Shown: positions 1 through 8,711 of the stretch, in pieces
Layout: every line of letters starts with the position of its first letter
Position numbering within the stretch: the first letter of the stretch is position 1
Source: Rhodococcus sp. Z13
GTDB lineage: Bacteria > Actinomycetota > Actinomycetes > Mycobacteriales > Mycobacteriaceae
Reading direction: 5' to 3'
DNA length: 64,000 bases
Assembly (NCBI RefSeq): GCF_025837095.1
Contig: NZ_CP107551.1
Span: forward strand, 4,086,668 to 4,150,667
Translations under genes and position numbers: made by a program
The notes under the pieces: generated by a model
Seen by the model: the letters and a program-made list of their open reading frames with translations, nothing else
The model's database searches: none
What the model was told of the DNA's origin: nothing

Positions 1-190
1 ATCCGATCTTGAGGGTGACCTGGGTGTGGGCCACCCGGCCGTCGTCGATGTGCCCGCGGATGTTGACCGTCTCGAACCACTCGAGATGACGCGTGGTCTC
101 GGCGGCCCGCGCCACCGCCTTGGCAATGGCGTCGTCGACCCCCGTCGTCGACGATCCGACGACCTCGATGACCCGGTACACATGACTCAT
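1..190 (-). CDS. Dodecin family flavin-binding protein (3' end cut by window)
   Basis: Dodecins are about 70-residue proteins that form hollow dodecamers and store or buffer flavins in the cytoplasm. Sixty-three codons are visible from ATG at 190, so only the last few residues lie outside the window. The translation begins MSHVYRVIEVVGSS and contains the diagnostic stretch TRHLEWFETVNIRGHI followed by a terminal beta strand (VAHTQVTLKIG); the Trp in the LEWFE segment is the residue that stacks on the flavin in this family. It is followed on the same strand, upstream, by the serine hydrolase gene. The identification rests on the whole-length motif match and is strong despite the truncation. 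Confidence 0.9.
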   Translation of the reverse strand, partial: MSHVYRVIEVVGSSTTGVDDAIAKAVARAAETTRHLEWFETVNIRGHIDDGRVAHTQVTLKIG

Positions 191-282
191 GACAGGACTC
201 CTCGAATCGGTGATGCTCCGATTCGGATCGTCCCGCCCCCGGCCGACTCCCGTCCCCGAAACAGGAAAAATGACGGCCGTTC

Positions 283-1596
283 TCAGGCGCGCCGCGCGAG
301 ATCGCGTGCCAGCGCACCCAGCCGCGCGAGCCGCAGGTCGCCGAGCGGCATCGCCCCGACGCCGAGCCGGTTGGTGACGAAGGCGATCGACAGGCCCCGG
401 TCCAGGTCGGCGAAGGCACCCGATCCGCCCACCCCGTAGTGGCCGAGTGCGCGGCGGGGCCGGTCGAGACCGGCGACGATGGGCTGGTGGTAGCCGAGCC
501 GCCACGCCATCGGCACCCCGAGGACGTAGTCCCGGCTCCGCACCCGCACGCGGGCCATCTCGTCGACGGTGGCCGGGTCGAGGAAGGTCGTGCCGTCGAT
601 CCGTCCACCCGCGGCGATCGCCCCGTACATGCGGGCCAGCGACCGGGCGGTGAACACCCCGTTCCAGCCCGGCATCACGGAGTCGTGCACCGCCGGGTCC
701 CGCACGAGCCGGTCGAATCCGGTGGGCATGGCGGCCTCGGCGAGACCCCGGGTCGGGCCCAGCTTCGACAGCACCGCCGCGCTCGCGCCCCAGTGCAGGC
801 CGAACGGGTTGATGCGGGGGAACAGGCCGGCGATCCGGGACCGTTCGTCGTGGGGCACGCGGTACCAGAAGTCGGGTTCGCCGAGCGGCCGGGCGATCTC
901 CTGCTCCACCACCTCGGAGAACGACCGCCCGGTGGCGCGCTGCACCAGTTCGGCGACGAGCCACCCGTAGGTGACGGCGTGGTAGCCGGAGCCGCGGAGC
1001 CGGCGCCGGTCCGGTTTCGCGGCGGCGAGTGCGGCGACGGTTCTGTCGTAGTCGAGGATGCCGCGGCTTCCCGGGACCAGGCCGCGCACCCGGTGCAGGC
1101 CGGCCCTGTGGGTGAGGACGTCGGTGACGGTGAGCTCGTCCTTGCCGTTGGCCGCGAACTCCGGCCAGTAGCGGGCGACGGGGGCGGCGTAGTCGATCAC
1201 GCCCCGCTCGGCCAGCCGGTGCACCACGGTCGATGCCACGCCCTTCCCGGTGGAGAACGACAGCGACATGGTGTCGCGGGCCCATCGGCGATCGGGCGCC
1301 GACCACCCGGCCCACACGTCGAGCACCTTCTCGCCGTGGAGGTAGACGCTCAGCGCGCCGCCACCGTCCTGCGGTCGGCGGTAGAGCGCGAAGAACTCGT
1401 CGGCCAGGCGCAGGAATCGGGGGTCGACCAGCATTTCCGTGCGTGTCACCGCAGGTCGCGAGCCCGTGAGCTCCGATGCGGACTCGAACGCCTCCGGCGC
1501 TCCCGCAGGGTCGAACGCCGCTCCCGCAGGGTCGAACGCCGCTCCCGCAGGGTCGAACGCCGCTCCCGCAGGGTCGAACACAGCTCCGGTCGTCAT
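283..1596 (-). CDS. Serine hydrolase, class C beta-lactamase / esterase (EstB-like) family
   Basis: Cytoplasmic-looking penicillin-binding-protein-fold hydrolase, about 437 residues, probably an esterase rather than a true beta-lactamase. The SxxK nucleophile motif STGK is near residue 115, a tyrosine motif region (HAVTYGW) is in the middle, and a C-terminal GHYGVGGSG corresponds to the KTG/HxG motif. I chose ATG at 1596 because GAAGGAGG lies 7-8 bases upstream; an ATG at 1617 would sit upstream of that ribosome binding site. The N-terminus is odd: four tandem copies of a seven-residue FDPAGAA unit encoded by a 21-bp DNA repeat, then a low-complexity linker before the conserved domain begins at about residue 57. 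Confidence 0.85.
   Translation of the reverse strand: MTTGAVFDPAGAAFDPAGAAFDPAGAAFDPAGAPEAFESASELTGSRPAVTRTEMLVDPRFLRLADEFFALYRRPQDGGGALSVYLHGEKVLDVWAGWSAPDRRWARDTMSLSFSTGKGVASTVVHRLAERGVIDYAAPVARYWPEFAANGKDELTVTDVLTHRAGLHRVRGLVPGSRGILDYDRTVAALAAAKPDRRRLRGSGYHAVTYGWLVAELVQRATGRSFSEVVEQEIARPLGEPDFWYRVPHDERSRIAGLFPRINPFGLHWGASAAVLSKLGPTRGLAEAAMPTGFDRLVRDPAVHDSVMPGWNGVFTARSLARMYGAIAAGGRIDGTTFLDPATVDEMARVRVRSRDYVLGVPMAWRLGYHQPIVAGLDRPRRALGHYGVGGSGAFADLDRGLSIAFVTNRLGVGAMPLGDLRLARLGALARDLARRA
1499..1582. repeat. Four tandem copies of a 21-bp in-frame repeat
   Basis: The unit reads gctcccgcagggtcgaacgc plus one base on the plus strand and is repeated at 1499, 1520, 1541 and 1562; the first three copies are identical and the fourth differs in its last bases. 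It encodes FDPAGAA in the hydrolase N-terminus. The unit length is a multiple of three, so copy number can change without breaking the reading frame. Confidence 0.95.
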
Positions 1597-1692
1597 GCTC
1601 CGCCCTCCTTCGGACATTTGCGACAGGCTACGACGCCGGAGAGCGGAGCGGAAGAACTTTCGTACAGTCTGTCTGTTCGTTGTGGACGAACG

Positions 1693-2247
1693 TCAAGGTG
1701 CCAGGTCGACCGCGGGCGGCTCCGCCCCCGGTGTCACGAACCGGAAGGCCCCCACCGCGAGGCAGCCGCGCAGGGCCTCGAGGTTGAACGCCGCCGCGAG
1801 TTCGCCCTCGCACAGCACCGGATCGTCGGCGTCGCCGATGTAGGCCTGGGAGTTCGGTCCCGCCAGCACGAAGGCGGTACCGGGCAGGTCGAGCACACCG
1901 AGCGCCAGCGCCTGGAAACCCGCGCCGACGGCGAGGAGACGTCCCGCGGTGCTCTCCGCAGCCCCGACACCACCGTCCAGCCCGGCGGCCGCGACCAGCG
2001 CGGGTCCCCGCCCGTCGGCGAATCCGACCCCGCGATCACCGTGACTCCACGCGCCGGCCGTTCCGTCGGAGGTCGCGCCGCACGCCTGATCCCCCTCGAC
2101 CTGCGCGACCTCCGCGGCGGTCCCCGGCGGGGCCGCGCAGGTCGTGGCGGCGGACGCCGCCTGCGGAACGAGCAATCCGGCACCGACTGCCGCAACGAGC
2201 ACCACGCCGGCACCGAACACGCGATCGGACCTCCACGAGCGCACCAC
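1693..2247 (-). CDS. Secreted protein of unknown function (possibly DUF6764 family)
   Basis: A 184-residue protein starting at GTG 2247 with a classical signal peptide: basic start (VRSWRSDR), hydrophobic core of about 20 residues and an Ala-x-Ala site (AASAATT) near residue 33. The mature part has paired cysteines (TTCAAPP, QACGATS, VLCEGE, RGCLAV), suggesting two disulfides in an exported globular domain that is Gly/Ala rich with no recognisable catalytic motif. It resembles a family of small exported actinobacterial proteins that I recall as DUF6764, but that assignment is from memory. It is flanked by a hydrolase and a DNA repair pair on the same strand and shows no obvious functional link to either. 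Confidence 0.7.
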   Translation of the reverse strand: MVRSWRSDRVFGAGVVLVAAVGAGLLVPQAASAATTCAAPPGTAAEVAQVEGDQACGATSDGTAGAWSHGDRGVGFADGRGPALVAAAGLDGGVGAAESTAGRLLAVGAGFQALALGVLDLPGTAFVLAGPNSQAYIGDADDPVLCEGELAAAFNLEALRGCLAVGAFRFVTPGAEPPAVDLAP

Positions 2248-2347
2248 GTCACAACCTTTCCGAGATCCCGGCCGAAGGAATTTCCCGCCACAGTCTATGG
2301 ATCGGCCTCCGGGAAAGGTTCCCGGTGCAGGTCACGATCCGGAACGT

Positions 2348-3403
2348 TCACCCGTCCTTCGACCGGTCGGCGTCACGGGAGGGCTGCACCCGTTTCGGTT
2401 CGCCCGGCATCTTGGGGTGGTTCGGCGGATAGGGGAGGTCGCCGAGCCCGGCAGCCTCGTCGCGTTCGGCCATCTCGAGCAGCACGTCCAGCGAGTGGGC
2501 GTGCGCGTCGAGATCGGCCATCGGGTCGCCCCGCTTCGCGAGCAGGTCCGGCACCGTCGCGAGGGTGAAGTCGTCGGGTTCGGCGTCGACGAGTTCGTCC
2601 CAGGTCAGCGGTGTGGAGACAGTGGCGACCGGGGTACGGCGGACGGAGTACGCGGAGGCGATCGTCTTGTCCCGGGCGTTCTGGTTGTAGTCGAGGAACA
2701 ACCGCTCGCCGCGTTCCTCTTTCCACCACGCGGTGGTCGCCCGGCCGTTGCTGCGACGTTCGATCTCGCGCATGAGCGCGATGCCCGCGCGCCGCACACC
2801 GACGAAGTCCCATTCTGGGACGATCCGCAGATAGATGTGCAGTCCCCGCCCACCGGACGTCTTCGGGAAACCGGTCAGGCCCAGTTCGTCGAGCAGCGGA
2901 CGCACCACCTCGAGCGCCACCGCCTTCGCGTCGCCGAAATCGGTGCCCGGCTGCGGGTCGAGGTCGATGCGCAGCTCGTCGGGGCGGTCGGTGTCGCCGC
3001 ACCGCACCGGCCAGGGATGGAAGGTGAGGGTACCGAGGTTCGCCGCCCACACCACGTCGGCGGCCGAACGCACCCGCAGGGCGTCGGCGGTGCGGCCCGA
3101 CGGGAAGGTGATCTCGCAGGTCGCGACGTGGTCGGGCCGTTTCGCGGGGGCGCGCTTCTGGTAGATCTCCTCGCCCCCGACGCCGTCCGGGAACCGCTGC
3201 AGATGCGTCGGCCGGTCGCGCAGGGCCGCGAGGATCGGAGCGCCGAACTCGGTGCTCACCCGGCGGTAGTACTCGACGAGATGCCTTTTCGTCCCGCCGT
3301 CCTCCCCCAGCCGCGGGAAGTAGATCTTGTCGGGATTCGACAACCGCACCGGAACGCCGTCGACGTCCAGCTCCTCGGCGGGTGCGCGTTTCGCGGCGGC
3401 CAT
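2348..3403 (-). CDS. PrimPolC-type DNA polymerase/primase (LigD polymerase-domain homologue)
   Basis: Stand-alone archaeo-eukaryotic primase-type polymerase of 351 residues. The start (LSNPDKIYFPRLG) is the family's phosphate-binding N-terminal signature, and DELRIDLDP supplies the catalytic aspartates of the DxD motif. In mycobacteria the equivalent protein works with LigC, filling short gaps with a preference for ribonucleotides during excision or end-joining repair. Here the gene starts immediately after the ligC stop codon, so the two are almost certainly co-transcribed and translationally coupled. The C-terminus ends in a charged Pro/Lys-rich tail with no nuclease domain, which separates it from full-length LigD. 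Confidence 0.88.
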   Translation of the reverse strand: MAAAKRAPAEELDVDGVPVRLSNPDKIYFPRLGEDGGTKRHLVEYYRRVSTEFGAPILAALRDRPTHLQRFPDGVGGEEIYQKRAPAKRPDHVATCEITFPSGRTADALRVRSAADVVWAANLGTLTFHPWPVRCGDTDRPDELRIDLDPQPGTDFGDAKAVALEVVRPLLDELGLTGFPKTSGGRGLHIYLRIVPEWDFVGVRRAGIALMREIERRSNGRATTAWWKEERGERLFLDYNQNARDKTIASAYSVRRTPVATVSTPLTWDELVDAEPDDFTLATVPDLLAKRGDPMADLDAHAHSLDVLLEMAERDEAAGLGDLPYPPNHPKMPGEPKRVQPSRDADRSKDG

Positions 3404-4486
3404 TCAGTCCTCTTTCCGGTCGAGCACGTCGGCCAGGTCGTAGCGCACCGGCACCTCCAGCTGGTCGAACGTGCAACTGTGCGGGTCGCGGTCGGGGCGC
3501 CACCGCTGGAACCGCGCGGCGTGCCGGAACCGCACCCCGGCACCCACCCCGTCTTCCGTCTGCGCGGTGCCTTCCATCTGGTCGTAGGCGACCTCCACGA
3601 CCCGCTCGGGTCGCAGCGGCACCCAGCTGCGTTCCGTCGCCGACCGCCACCGGGTGGGTTCGCCCTCGGAGACGACGTCCTCCCCCACGCGCAGCGGCTG
3701 CAGTTCGGCGAGCAGTTCCTCGCGGCGTTCGCGGGTGAACGCCGACGCACCGCCGACCATCACGAGTTCCCCCTCGTGGTAGAGGCCGAGCAGCAGCGAT
3801 CCGACGCCCTCGATGCTCTTGTGCATGCGGTAACCCATGAGCACGCAGTCGGCGGTGCGAGCGTGCTTGAGCTTGAGCATCTCCCGCTTGTCGGGCACGT
3901 ACAGGCCGTCGAGCCGCTTGGCCACCACCCCGTCGAGACCCGCGCCCTCGAACTCGTCGAACCAGCGACGGGCCGTGTCGGTGACGGTGGTGGACACCGT
4001 GACATGACAGCTGCGGCCCCCGCCGATCTCCTCGTGCAGGCGGGTGCGGCGGACGGCGAACGGCACCTCCATCAGGTCGTCGTCGCCGAGCGCGAGCAGG
4101 TCGAAGCCGACGAAGTGCGCGGGGGTCCGCTCGGCGAGCAGCGCGATCCGGCTCGCCGCCGGATGGATCCGCTCGGACAGCGCCTGCCAGTCGAGCCGCG
4201 TGCGGCCGTCCCGTTCGAGGGGCACGACGATCTCACCGTCGACCACGCAGCGCGGCGGAAGTTCCGCCCGGACCGCGTCGGCGAGTTCGGGGAAGTACCG
4301 CACGAGATCCTTGCCGCCGCGGGAAGCGAAGACCACCTCGTCGCCGTCGCGGAAGACGATCGCCCGGAAACCGTCCCACTTGGGTTCGTACGACCACTCG
4401 GGTGGGCCGTCCCCGGGCTGGGTGGGAATCGTGGACGCGACCTTGGCGAGCATCGGGGCGAGCGGAGGCACCACGGGCAGGTCCAT
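3404..4486 (-). CDS. ligC: ATP-dependent DNA ligase, LigC type
   Basis: Non-replicative ATP-dependent ligase of about 360 residues. The adenylation lysine is in motif I (EPKWDGFRA, near residue 40); motif III (HFVGFDLLAL) and motif IV (DGVVAKRLDG) are clear, and an OB-fold domain follows with a terminal Asp/Arg-rich region. LigC enzymes seal nicks in repair rather than replication. I place the start at the ATG encoding MDLPVVPP (4486); an in-frame ATG at 4495 is an alternative. It abuts the polymerase gene without any spacer. It is divergent from the lipoprotein gene at 4546, leaving only about 60 bp for both promoters. Confidence 0.9.
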   Translation of the reverse strand: MDLPVVPPLAPMLAKVASTIPTQPGDGPPEWSYEPKWDGFRAIVFRDGDEVVFASRGGKDLVRYFPELADAVRAELPPRCVVDGEIVVPLERDGRTRLDWQALSERIHPAASRIALLAERTPAHFVGFDLLALGDDDLMEVPFAVRRTRLHEEIGGGRSCHVTVSTTVTDTARRWFDEFEGAGLDGVVAKRLDGLYVPDKREMLKLKHARTADCVLMGYRMHKSIEGVGSLLLGLYHEGELVMVGGASAFTRERREELLAELQPLRVGEDVVSEGEPTRWRSATERSWVPLRPERVVEVAYDQMEGTAQTEDGVGAGVRFRHAARFQRWRPDRDPHSCTFDQLEVPVRYDLADVLDRKED

Positions 4487-4545
4487 GCGCCACATCGTTG
4501 CACCTGGACGAAGCCGCCGACGGTACTTCCGTAGGCTCTGCGGTC

Positions 4546-5130
4546 ATGAACACTCTCCGACGTGCGGCCGGGGCCGCGATCCTGGTGGCGGCTGTGGGTG
4601 CGATCGGAGGATGCACCTCGGAGATCGAGGGCACGGCCGTCGCCGCGACCGGAACACCCGGCAGCACCTCCACCACGACCACCGTGCCGCTGCCCACGAC
4701 CGGCACGTCGAGCGCGTCGACGGACCTGAGCATCGACGTCTCCGTGGGCGAGTGCGTGACCCTCGGCGGCACCGAGTTCGACGCCACCGTCGACAACGCC
4801 GAGTGCGGCAGCAGCGCATCGAACTACAAGGTGATCGACATCGTGGACCGCTCCGAGTCGTGCCCGGGCGACGCCGACCAGACCTACTACGAGACCTACG
4901 CCGGGCTCGAGGTGGGCGCGCTGTGCCTGGACGTGGACTGGGTGGTCGGCGACTGCATCGACTTCGGCGGGGAGGATCCGCAGCGCATCGTCTGCAGTGA
5001 GCCGGCGGTCCAGGGCGAGAAGGTCACCGAGATCCTGCAGGGCACCTCGGACGTGAACGACTGCTCGATCTCCGAGGGTGGCTTCGTGTACCGGGAGCGC
5101 AACTTCGTGGTGTGCACCGACACCATCTGA
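4546..5130 (+). CDS. LppU/SCO3897-type lipoprotein
   Basis: A 194-residue exported lipoprotein. The N-terminus has a basic start, a hydrophobic segment and a lipobox AIGGC, so the cysteine near residue 22 should be lipidated. A Thr/Ser-rich linker of about 35 residues follows, then a cysteine-rich domain beginning VGECVTLGGTEFDATV with ECGSSASNYKV, the signature pattern of the actinobacterial LppU family. Function is unknown; these proteins are anchored at the outer face of the plasma membrane. The start at 4546 is chosen because the signal peptide begins there; longer in-frame extensions would run into ligC. Confidence 0.82.
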   Translation: MNTLRRAAGAAILVAAVGAIGGCTSEIEGTAVAATGTPGSTSTTTTVPLPTTGTSSASTDLSIDVSVGECVTLGGTEFDATVDNAECGSSASNYKVIDIVDRSESCPGDADQTYYETYAGLEVGALCLDVDWVVGDCIDFGGEDPQRIVCSEPAVQGEKVTEILQGTSDVNDCSISEGGFVYRERNFVVCTDTI

Positions 5131-5209
5131 CCTCGCGCGCACCGGAGGTGTCGGTACCCGGCGCAACAATGCGTCCAGTACCCACAGCCCCCGAACACGA
5201 GGATCGAAC

Positions 5210-6031
5210 ATGACGCCCTGGACGGACCGCCCGATCTGCGCGTTCGACCTCGAGACCACCGACCGGGATCCCCGCACCGCCCGCATCGTCACCGCCTGCG
5301 TCGTGACCTTCGACGGTGAGCGGACGGACACCCGCTCGTGGCTGGTGGACCCGGGTATCGACATCCCGGAGGAGACCACCGCGATCCACGGGGTGACCAC
5401 CGCCCGAGCGCGCGCGGAGGGGCTCGACTACCGGGAGGGTTACCGGCAGATCCGGCAGGCGGTGTGCGAGGCGTGGGCGCGTGGCCACATCGTGGTGGCG
5501 TTCAACGCCAGCTACGACCTGACGGTGCTCGACGCCGAGGGACGTCGCCTGGGCTGGGACGCCCTGGAGATCGGTACGGTCGTCGATCCGTACGTCATCG
5601 ACCGGGAGCTGGACCGTTACCGTTCCGGTCGCCGCACTCTCCAGGCGGTGTGCGAGGTGTACGGGGTGCCGCTCACCGACCCGCACCAGGCCGAGGCCGA
5701 CGCACTCGCCGCGGGCCTGCTCACCCGCGCTCTGGTGGCGCGTTACCCGCAGCTGGCCGAGCTCGACATCATGGCCGATCAGGCCGCCTGGCACGCCGAG
5801 CGGCAACGCAGCTTCGCCGAGTATCTGCGGGGCCTGGGACGGGACGCCGACGACGTGGACGACAGCTGGCCGGTGCGGCGGCCCGCACCGGTGGGCACCG
5901 AGGTGCTCGAGCGGCCCGTCACCGAGACACGGTTCCGGCGTCTCCTGCGCGTGGTGCGCAAGTTCTTCGGCCTGCCCAGCCGCTCGACGGACCCCGAGAA
6001 CCACTCGACGGATCAGGGCAGCAGGCCCTGA
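5210..6031 (+). CDS. DnaQ-like DEDDh 3'-5' exonuclease
   Basis: A 273-residue exonuclease-domain protein. Exo I motif is FDLETT (Asp and Glu metal ligands, near residue 12), Exo II is the FNASYDLTVL region and Exo III is HQAEADALA with the His and Asp of the DEDDh family. The catalytic domain spans roughly residues 8-175; a C-terminal extension of about 90 residues is charged and not recognisable. Such proteins trim single strands in repair or act as proofreading-like nucleases. The 3' end overlaps the convergent LuxR-type gene by 19 bp, so no terminator separates them. Confidence 0.85.
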   Translation: MTPWTDRPICAFDLETTDRDPRTARIVTACVVTFDGERTDTRSWLVDPGIDIPEETTAIHGVTTARARAEGLDYREGYRQIRQAVCEAWARGHIVVAFNASYDLTVLDAEGRRLGWDALEIGTVVDPYVIDRELDRYRSGRRTLQAVCEVYGVPLTDPHQAEADALAAGLLTRALVARYPQLAELDIMADQAAWHAERQRSFAEYLRGLGRDADDVDDSWPVRRPAPVGTEVLERPVTETRFRRLLRVVRKFFGLPSRSTDPENHSTDQGSRP

Positions 6032-6912
6032 CGACGCGCCTCGACGACGGCTTCGTGCCGGCTGTGCACGTCCAGCTTGTCCATGACGTTGCGCATGTAC
6101 GTCTTGACGGTCTCCACGCTCAGCGACAACCGGTCCGCGATCTCCGCGTTGCGGCAGCCGAGCGCCGCGTGGCTCAGGACGTCCCGTTCCCGCCCGGTCA
6201 GGCGGGTGCGCGGCGCGGCGTCCGAGCCCCCGCGTGCACGGGCGAGGGTCTCCTCCACCCGCTGCAGCTGGGCGACGATCTCGGGGTCGGTGGTGTTCGC
6301 CGCGATCGCGCGCAGCGCCACGAGGCTCTCCGTCAGCGCCTCGGACACCGCCGCCGGCACGGTTCCGGTGCCCTGCGCGTCGCGGGTGTTCTCGATCAGC
6401 GCGACCCGCCTGTCCACCTCGTCGCGGATCTCGATCTCGCGCCCGAGTTCGGCTGCGGCACGCACGACCTTCTCCACCACGACGTCGCCGATCGGCCGGT
6501 TGACGCGCAGACCGCCGTAGATCGCGGCGCGGGTGCGGCCGCGCACCACCACCGGGGCGGCCATCAGCGATTCGATGCCCTCCCCCGCGACCTGCCGGTC
6601 GTAGTGGTGGGTGATGTGCGGGGAGTTGAAGTAGTCGGCGACCGCACCGGGGCGCTGTTCGACGATGACCCGCCCGCCGAGGCCACGGCGGGCGGCGATG
6701 ACGAGATTGCGCAGGGCCCGGCCGCGGGTGCCGACGAAACCGGACAGCACGACGTCGGAGTCGTGCACCGCGCCGCCGAAGAGCACCGGCAGGTCGGTGG
6801 TCGACTTCAGTCCGCGCAGGGTCGCGCGGAGGGCGTCGAGGTCATTCGGGCGCAGCGGCCCCGGCATCGCGACGTCCATCGGCTCCTTCCCGGCTCTGAC
6901 CGTGCCGGACAT
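6013..6912 (-). CDS. GAF-domain LuxR-family transcriptional regulator
   Basis: About 300-residue one-component regulator. A GAF-like sensor module occupies residues 30-150 (GYVGTRGRALRN-like segment, then a GIESLMAAPVVVRG core), followed by an alpha-helical linker and a C-terminal LuxR helix-turn-helix: LTGRERDVLSHAALG, then NAEIADRLSLSVETVKTYMRN. It is divergent from the acyl-CoA synthetase gene at 7040, which is its most likely target; regulators of this architecture often sit beside acyl-CoA ligases in rhodococci. The start is uncertain: ATG at 6912 or 6879 are both plausible, the latter preceded by a GGAAGGAG that lies very close to the codon. Confidence 0.82.
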   Translation of the reverse strand: MSGTVRAGKEPMDVAMPGPLRPNDLDALRATLRGLKSTTDLPVLFGGAVHDSDVVLSGFVGTRGRALRNLVIAARRGLGGRVIVEQRPGAVADYFNSPHITHHYDRQVAGEGIESLMAAPVVVRGRTRAAIYGGLRVNRPIGDVVVEKVVRAAAELGREIEIRDEVDRRVALIENTRDAQGTGTVPAAVSEALTESLVALRAIAANTTDPEIVAQLQRVEETLARARGGSDAAPRTRLTGRERDVLSHAALGCRNAEIADRLSLSVETVKTYMRNVMDKLDVHSRHEAVVEARRQGLLP

Positions 6913-7039
6913 GCGCGTCCGAACACCCACTTCGGAGGGTAGCCACGCGAGTTCCACCGTTCGTAACCTGCACACCGTCCGGTGTTGCGACGATCACAGA
7001 TGACTCCGGAACCCGCGTAGAACACCCTCGGAGGTACCT

Positions 7040-8674
7040 GTGTCCACTGCCACCCCTGATCGGAGCCCGGCTGCGGCGGCGAACTACAGCCAGATGAGCC
7101 CCCTGCGCTTCCTCGAGCGCTCGGCGGCGGTGTTCCCGGATCGCACCGCGATCGTCCACGGGGACAGGACCTACACCTACGCGGAGTTCGCCGACGAGAC
7201 GCAGCGTCTCGCCCGGGTGCTGCGCAGCCGCATCTCCCCCGGCGACAAGGTCGCGTACCTGATGCCGAACGTGCCGGAGATGCTGATCGCGCACTTCGCG
7301 GTGCCGCTGGCCGGGGGTGTGCTGGTCGCGTTGAACTCGCGGCTCGCCGGCCCCGAGCTGGAGTACATCCTCGAGCACTCCGAGACGAAGCTGCTGTTCG
7401 TCGACTCCGAGCTGCTGCCCTCGGTGGCGACCGTCGGCGACAACGTGCCCGGCGTCGCCGAGATCGTCGAGGTCCCCGACTCGACGGCACCGGCGCAGGA
7501 CGTGCCCGCCGGGATCGCCACCTGCCGCTACGACGAGTTCCTCGCGCAGGCCGACACGCTGGACGCGACGCCGCTGCCGTGGACGGTGGACGACGAGCTC
7601 GAGGTGATCACCCTCAACTACACCTCCGGCACGACCGGCAAGCCCAAGGGCGTCATGTACTCGCACCGCGGCGCCTACCTGAACTCGCTCGGCGAGACCT
7701 TCCACAACGGCTTCGACGGGCGCAGCAAGTACCTGTGGACGCTGCCGATGTTCCACTGCAACGGCTGGTGCACCCCGTGGGCGGTCACCGCGGCCGGTGG
7801 CACGCACATCTGTCTGCGGGCGGTGCGGGCCGATGCGATCTGGGACGCCATCGACAACCTCGGCGTCACCAACCTGTGCGGGGCGCCGGCGGTGTGCTCG
7901 ACCATCGCGAACGCCGAGCAGGCGCACCGGCTGGACCGGCCGCTGCGGATCACCACGGCCGGTGCTCCCCCGTCGCCGACGGTGATCGCCCAGCTCGAGG
8001 AGATCGGCATCACCGTCGTGCACGTCTACGGGCTCACCGAGGTGTACGGGCCGTACACGATCTGCGAGTACCAGGACTCCTGGGACGACAAGACCGCCGA
8101 GGAGCGTGCCGCGCTGCTGTCCCGCCAGGGTGTCGGCATGCTGCAAGCGGAGACGGCGCGGGTCGTCGACGCGAACATGAACGACGTGCCCGCCGACGGC
8201 GAGACGATGGGTGAGATCGTGCTGCGCGGCAACAACGTCATGCTCGGCTACTACAAGGATCCGGCCGCGACGGAGGAGGCGTTCCGCGGCGGTTGGTTCC
8301 ACACCGGCGACCTCGGCGTCATGTACCCGGACGGCTACATCCAGCTCAAGGACCGTGCGAAGGACATCATCATCTCCGGCGGCGAGAACATCTCGACGGT
8401 GGAGGTCGAGCAGGCGATCATCAGCCATCCGGCGGTACTCGACGTGGCGGTCGTCGGTGTTCCCGACGAGAAGTGGGGCGAGCGTCCCAAGGCGTTCGTG
8501 CTGCGCAAGCCCGGGCAGGACGTGACGGCGGAGGACCTCATCGCCTACACCCGCACGCTGCTCGCCGGCTACAAGGTGCCCCGCGACATCGTCTTCCCCG
8601 CGGATCTGCCGCGCACGCCGACGGGCAAGATCCTCAAGTTCCAGTTGCGCGCGGCGGAGACCGGCAAGGCGTGA
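7040..8674 (+). CDS. Acyl-CoA synthetase (AMP-forming), medium/long-chain type
   Basis: A 544-residue ANL-superfamily ligase that adenylates a carboxylic acid and transfers it to CoA. The P-loop YTSGTTGKPKGV is near residue 195, the Y/T GxTE motif reads YGLTEVYGP, the TGD motif is FHTGDLGVM and the C-terminal lysine lies in TPTGKILKF. The start is GTG with GGAGG six bases upstream. It resembles the acyl-activating family with ANYSQMSPLRFLERSA near the N-terminus, which uses short to medium acyl chains; chain length cannot be read from the sequence. It is divergent from the GAF/LuxR regulator. Confidence 0.9.
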   Translation: MSTATPDRSPAAAANYSQMSPLRFLERSAAVFPDRTAIVHGDRTYTYAEFADETQRLARVLRSRISPGDKVAYLMPNVPEMLIAHFAVPLAGGVLVALNSRLAGPELEYILEHSETKLLFVDSELLPSVATVGDNVPGVAEIVEVPDSTAPAQDVPAGIATCRYDEFLAQADTLDATPLPWTVDDELEVITLNYTSGTTGKPKGVMYSHRGAYLNSLGETFHNGFDGRSKYLWTLPMFHCNGWCTPWAVTAAGGTHICLRAVRADAIWDAIDNLGVTNLCGAPAVCSTIANAEQAHRLDRPLRITTAGAPPSPTVIAQLEEIGITVVHVYGLTEVYGPYTICEYQDSWDDKTAEERAALLSRQGVGMLQAETARVVDANMNDVPADGETMGEIVLRGNNVMLGYYKDPAATEEAFRGGWFHTGDLGVMYPDGYIQLKDRAKDIIISGGENISTVEVEQAIISHPAVLDVAVVGVPDEKWGERPKAFVLRKPGQDVTAEDLIAYTRTLLAGYKVPRDIVFPADLPRTPTGKILKFQLRAAETGKA

Positions 8675-8711
8675 GACCGGTGGCCTCCGCGACGGGGAAT
8701 ACTCGACAGTC

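Noticed and set aside
1499-1582. Regular 21-bp repeats considered as a CRISPR array
   Set aside because: Repeats are directly adjacent without spacers, in frame with a gene, and no cas genes are nearby.
439-4534. Two long plus-strand frames (709 and 796 codons) across the hydrolase and repair genes
   Set aside because: Composition is typical of a shadow frame and both lie over well-supported minus-strand genes with catalytic motifs.
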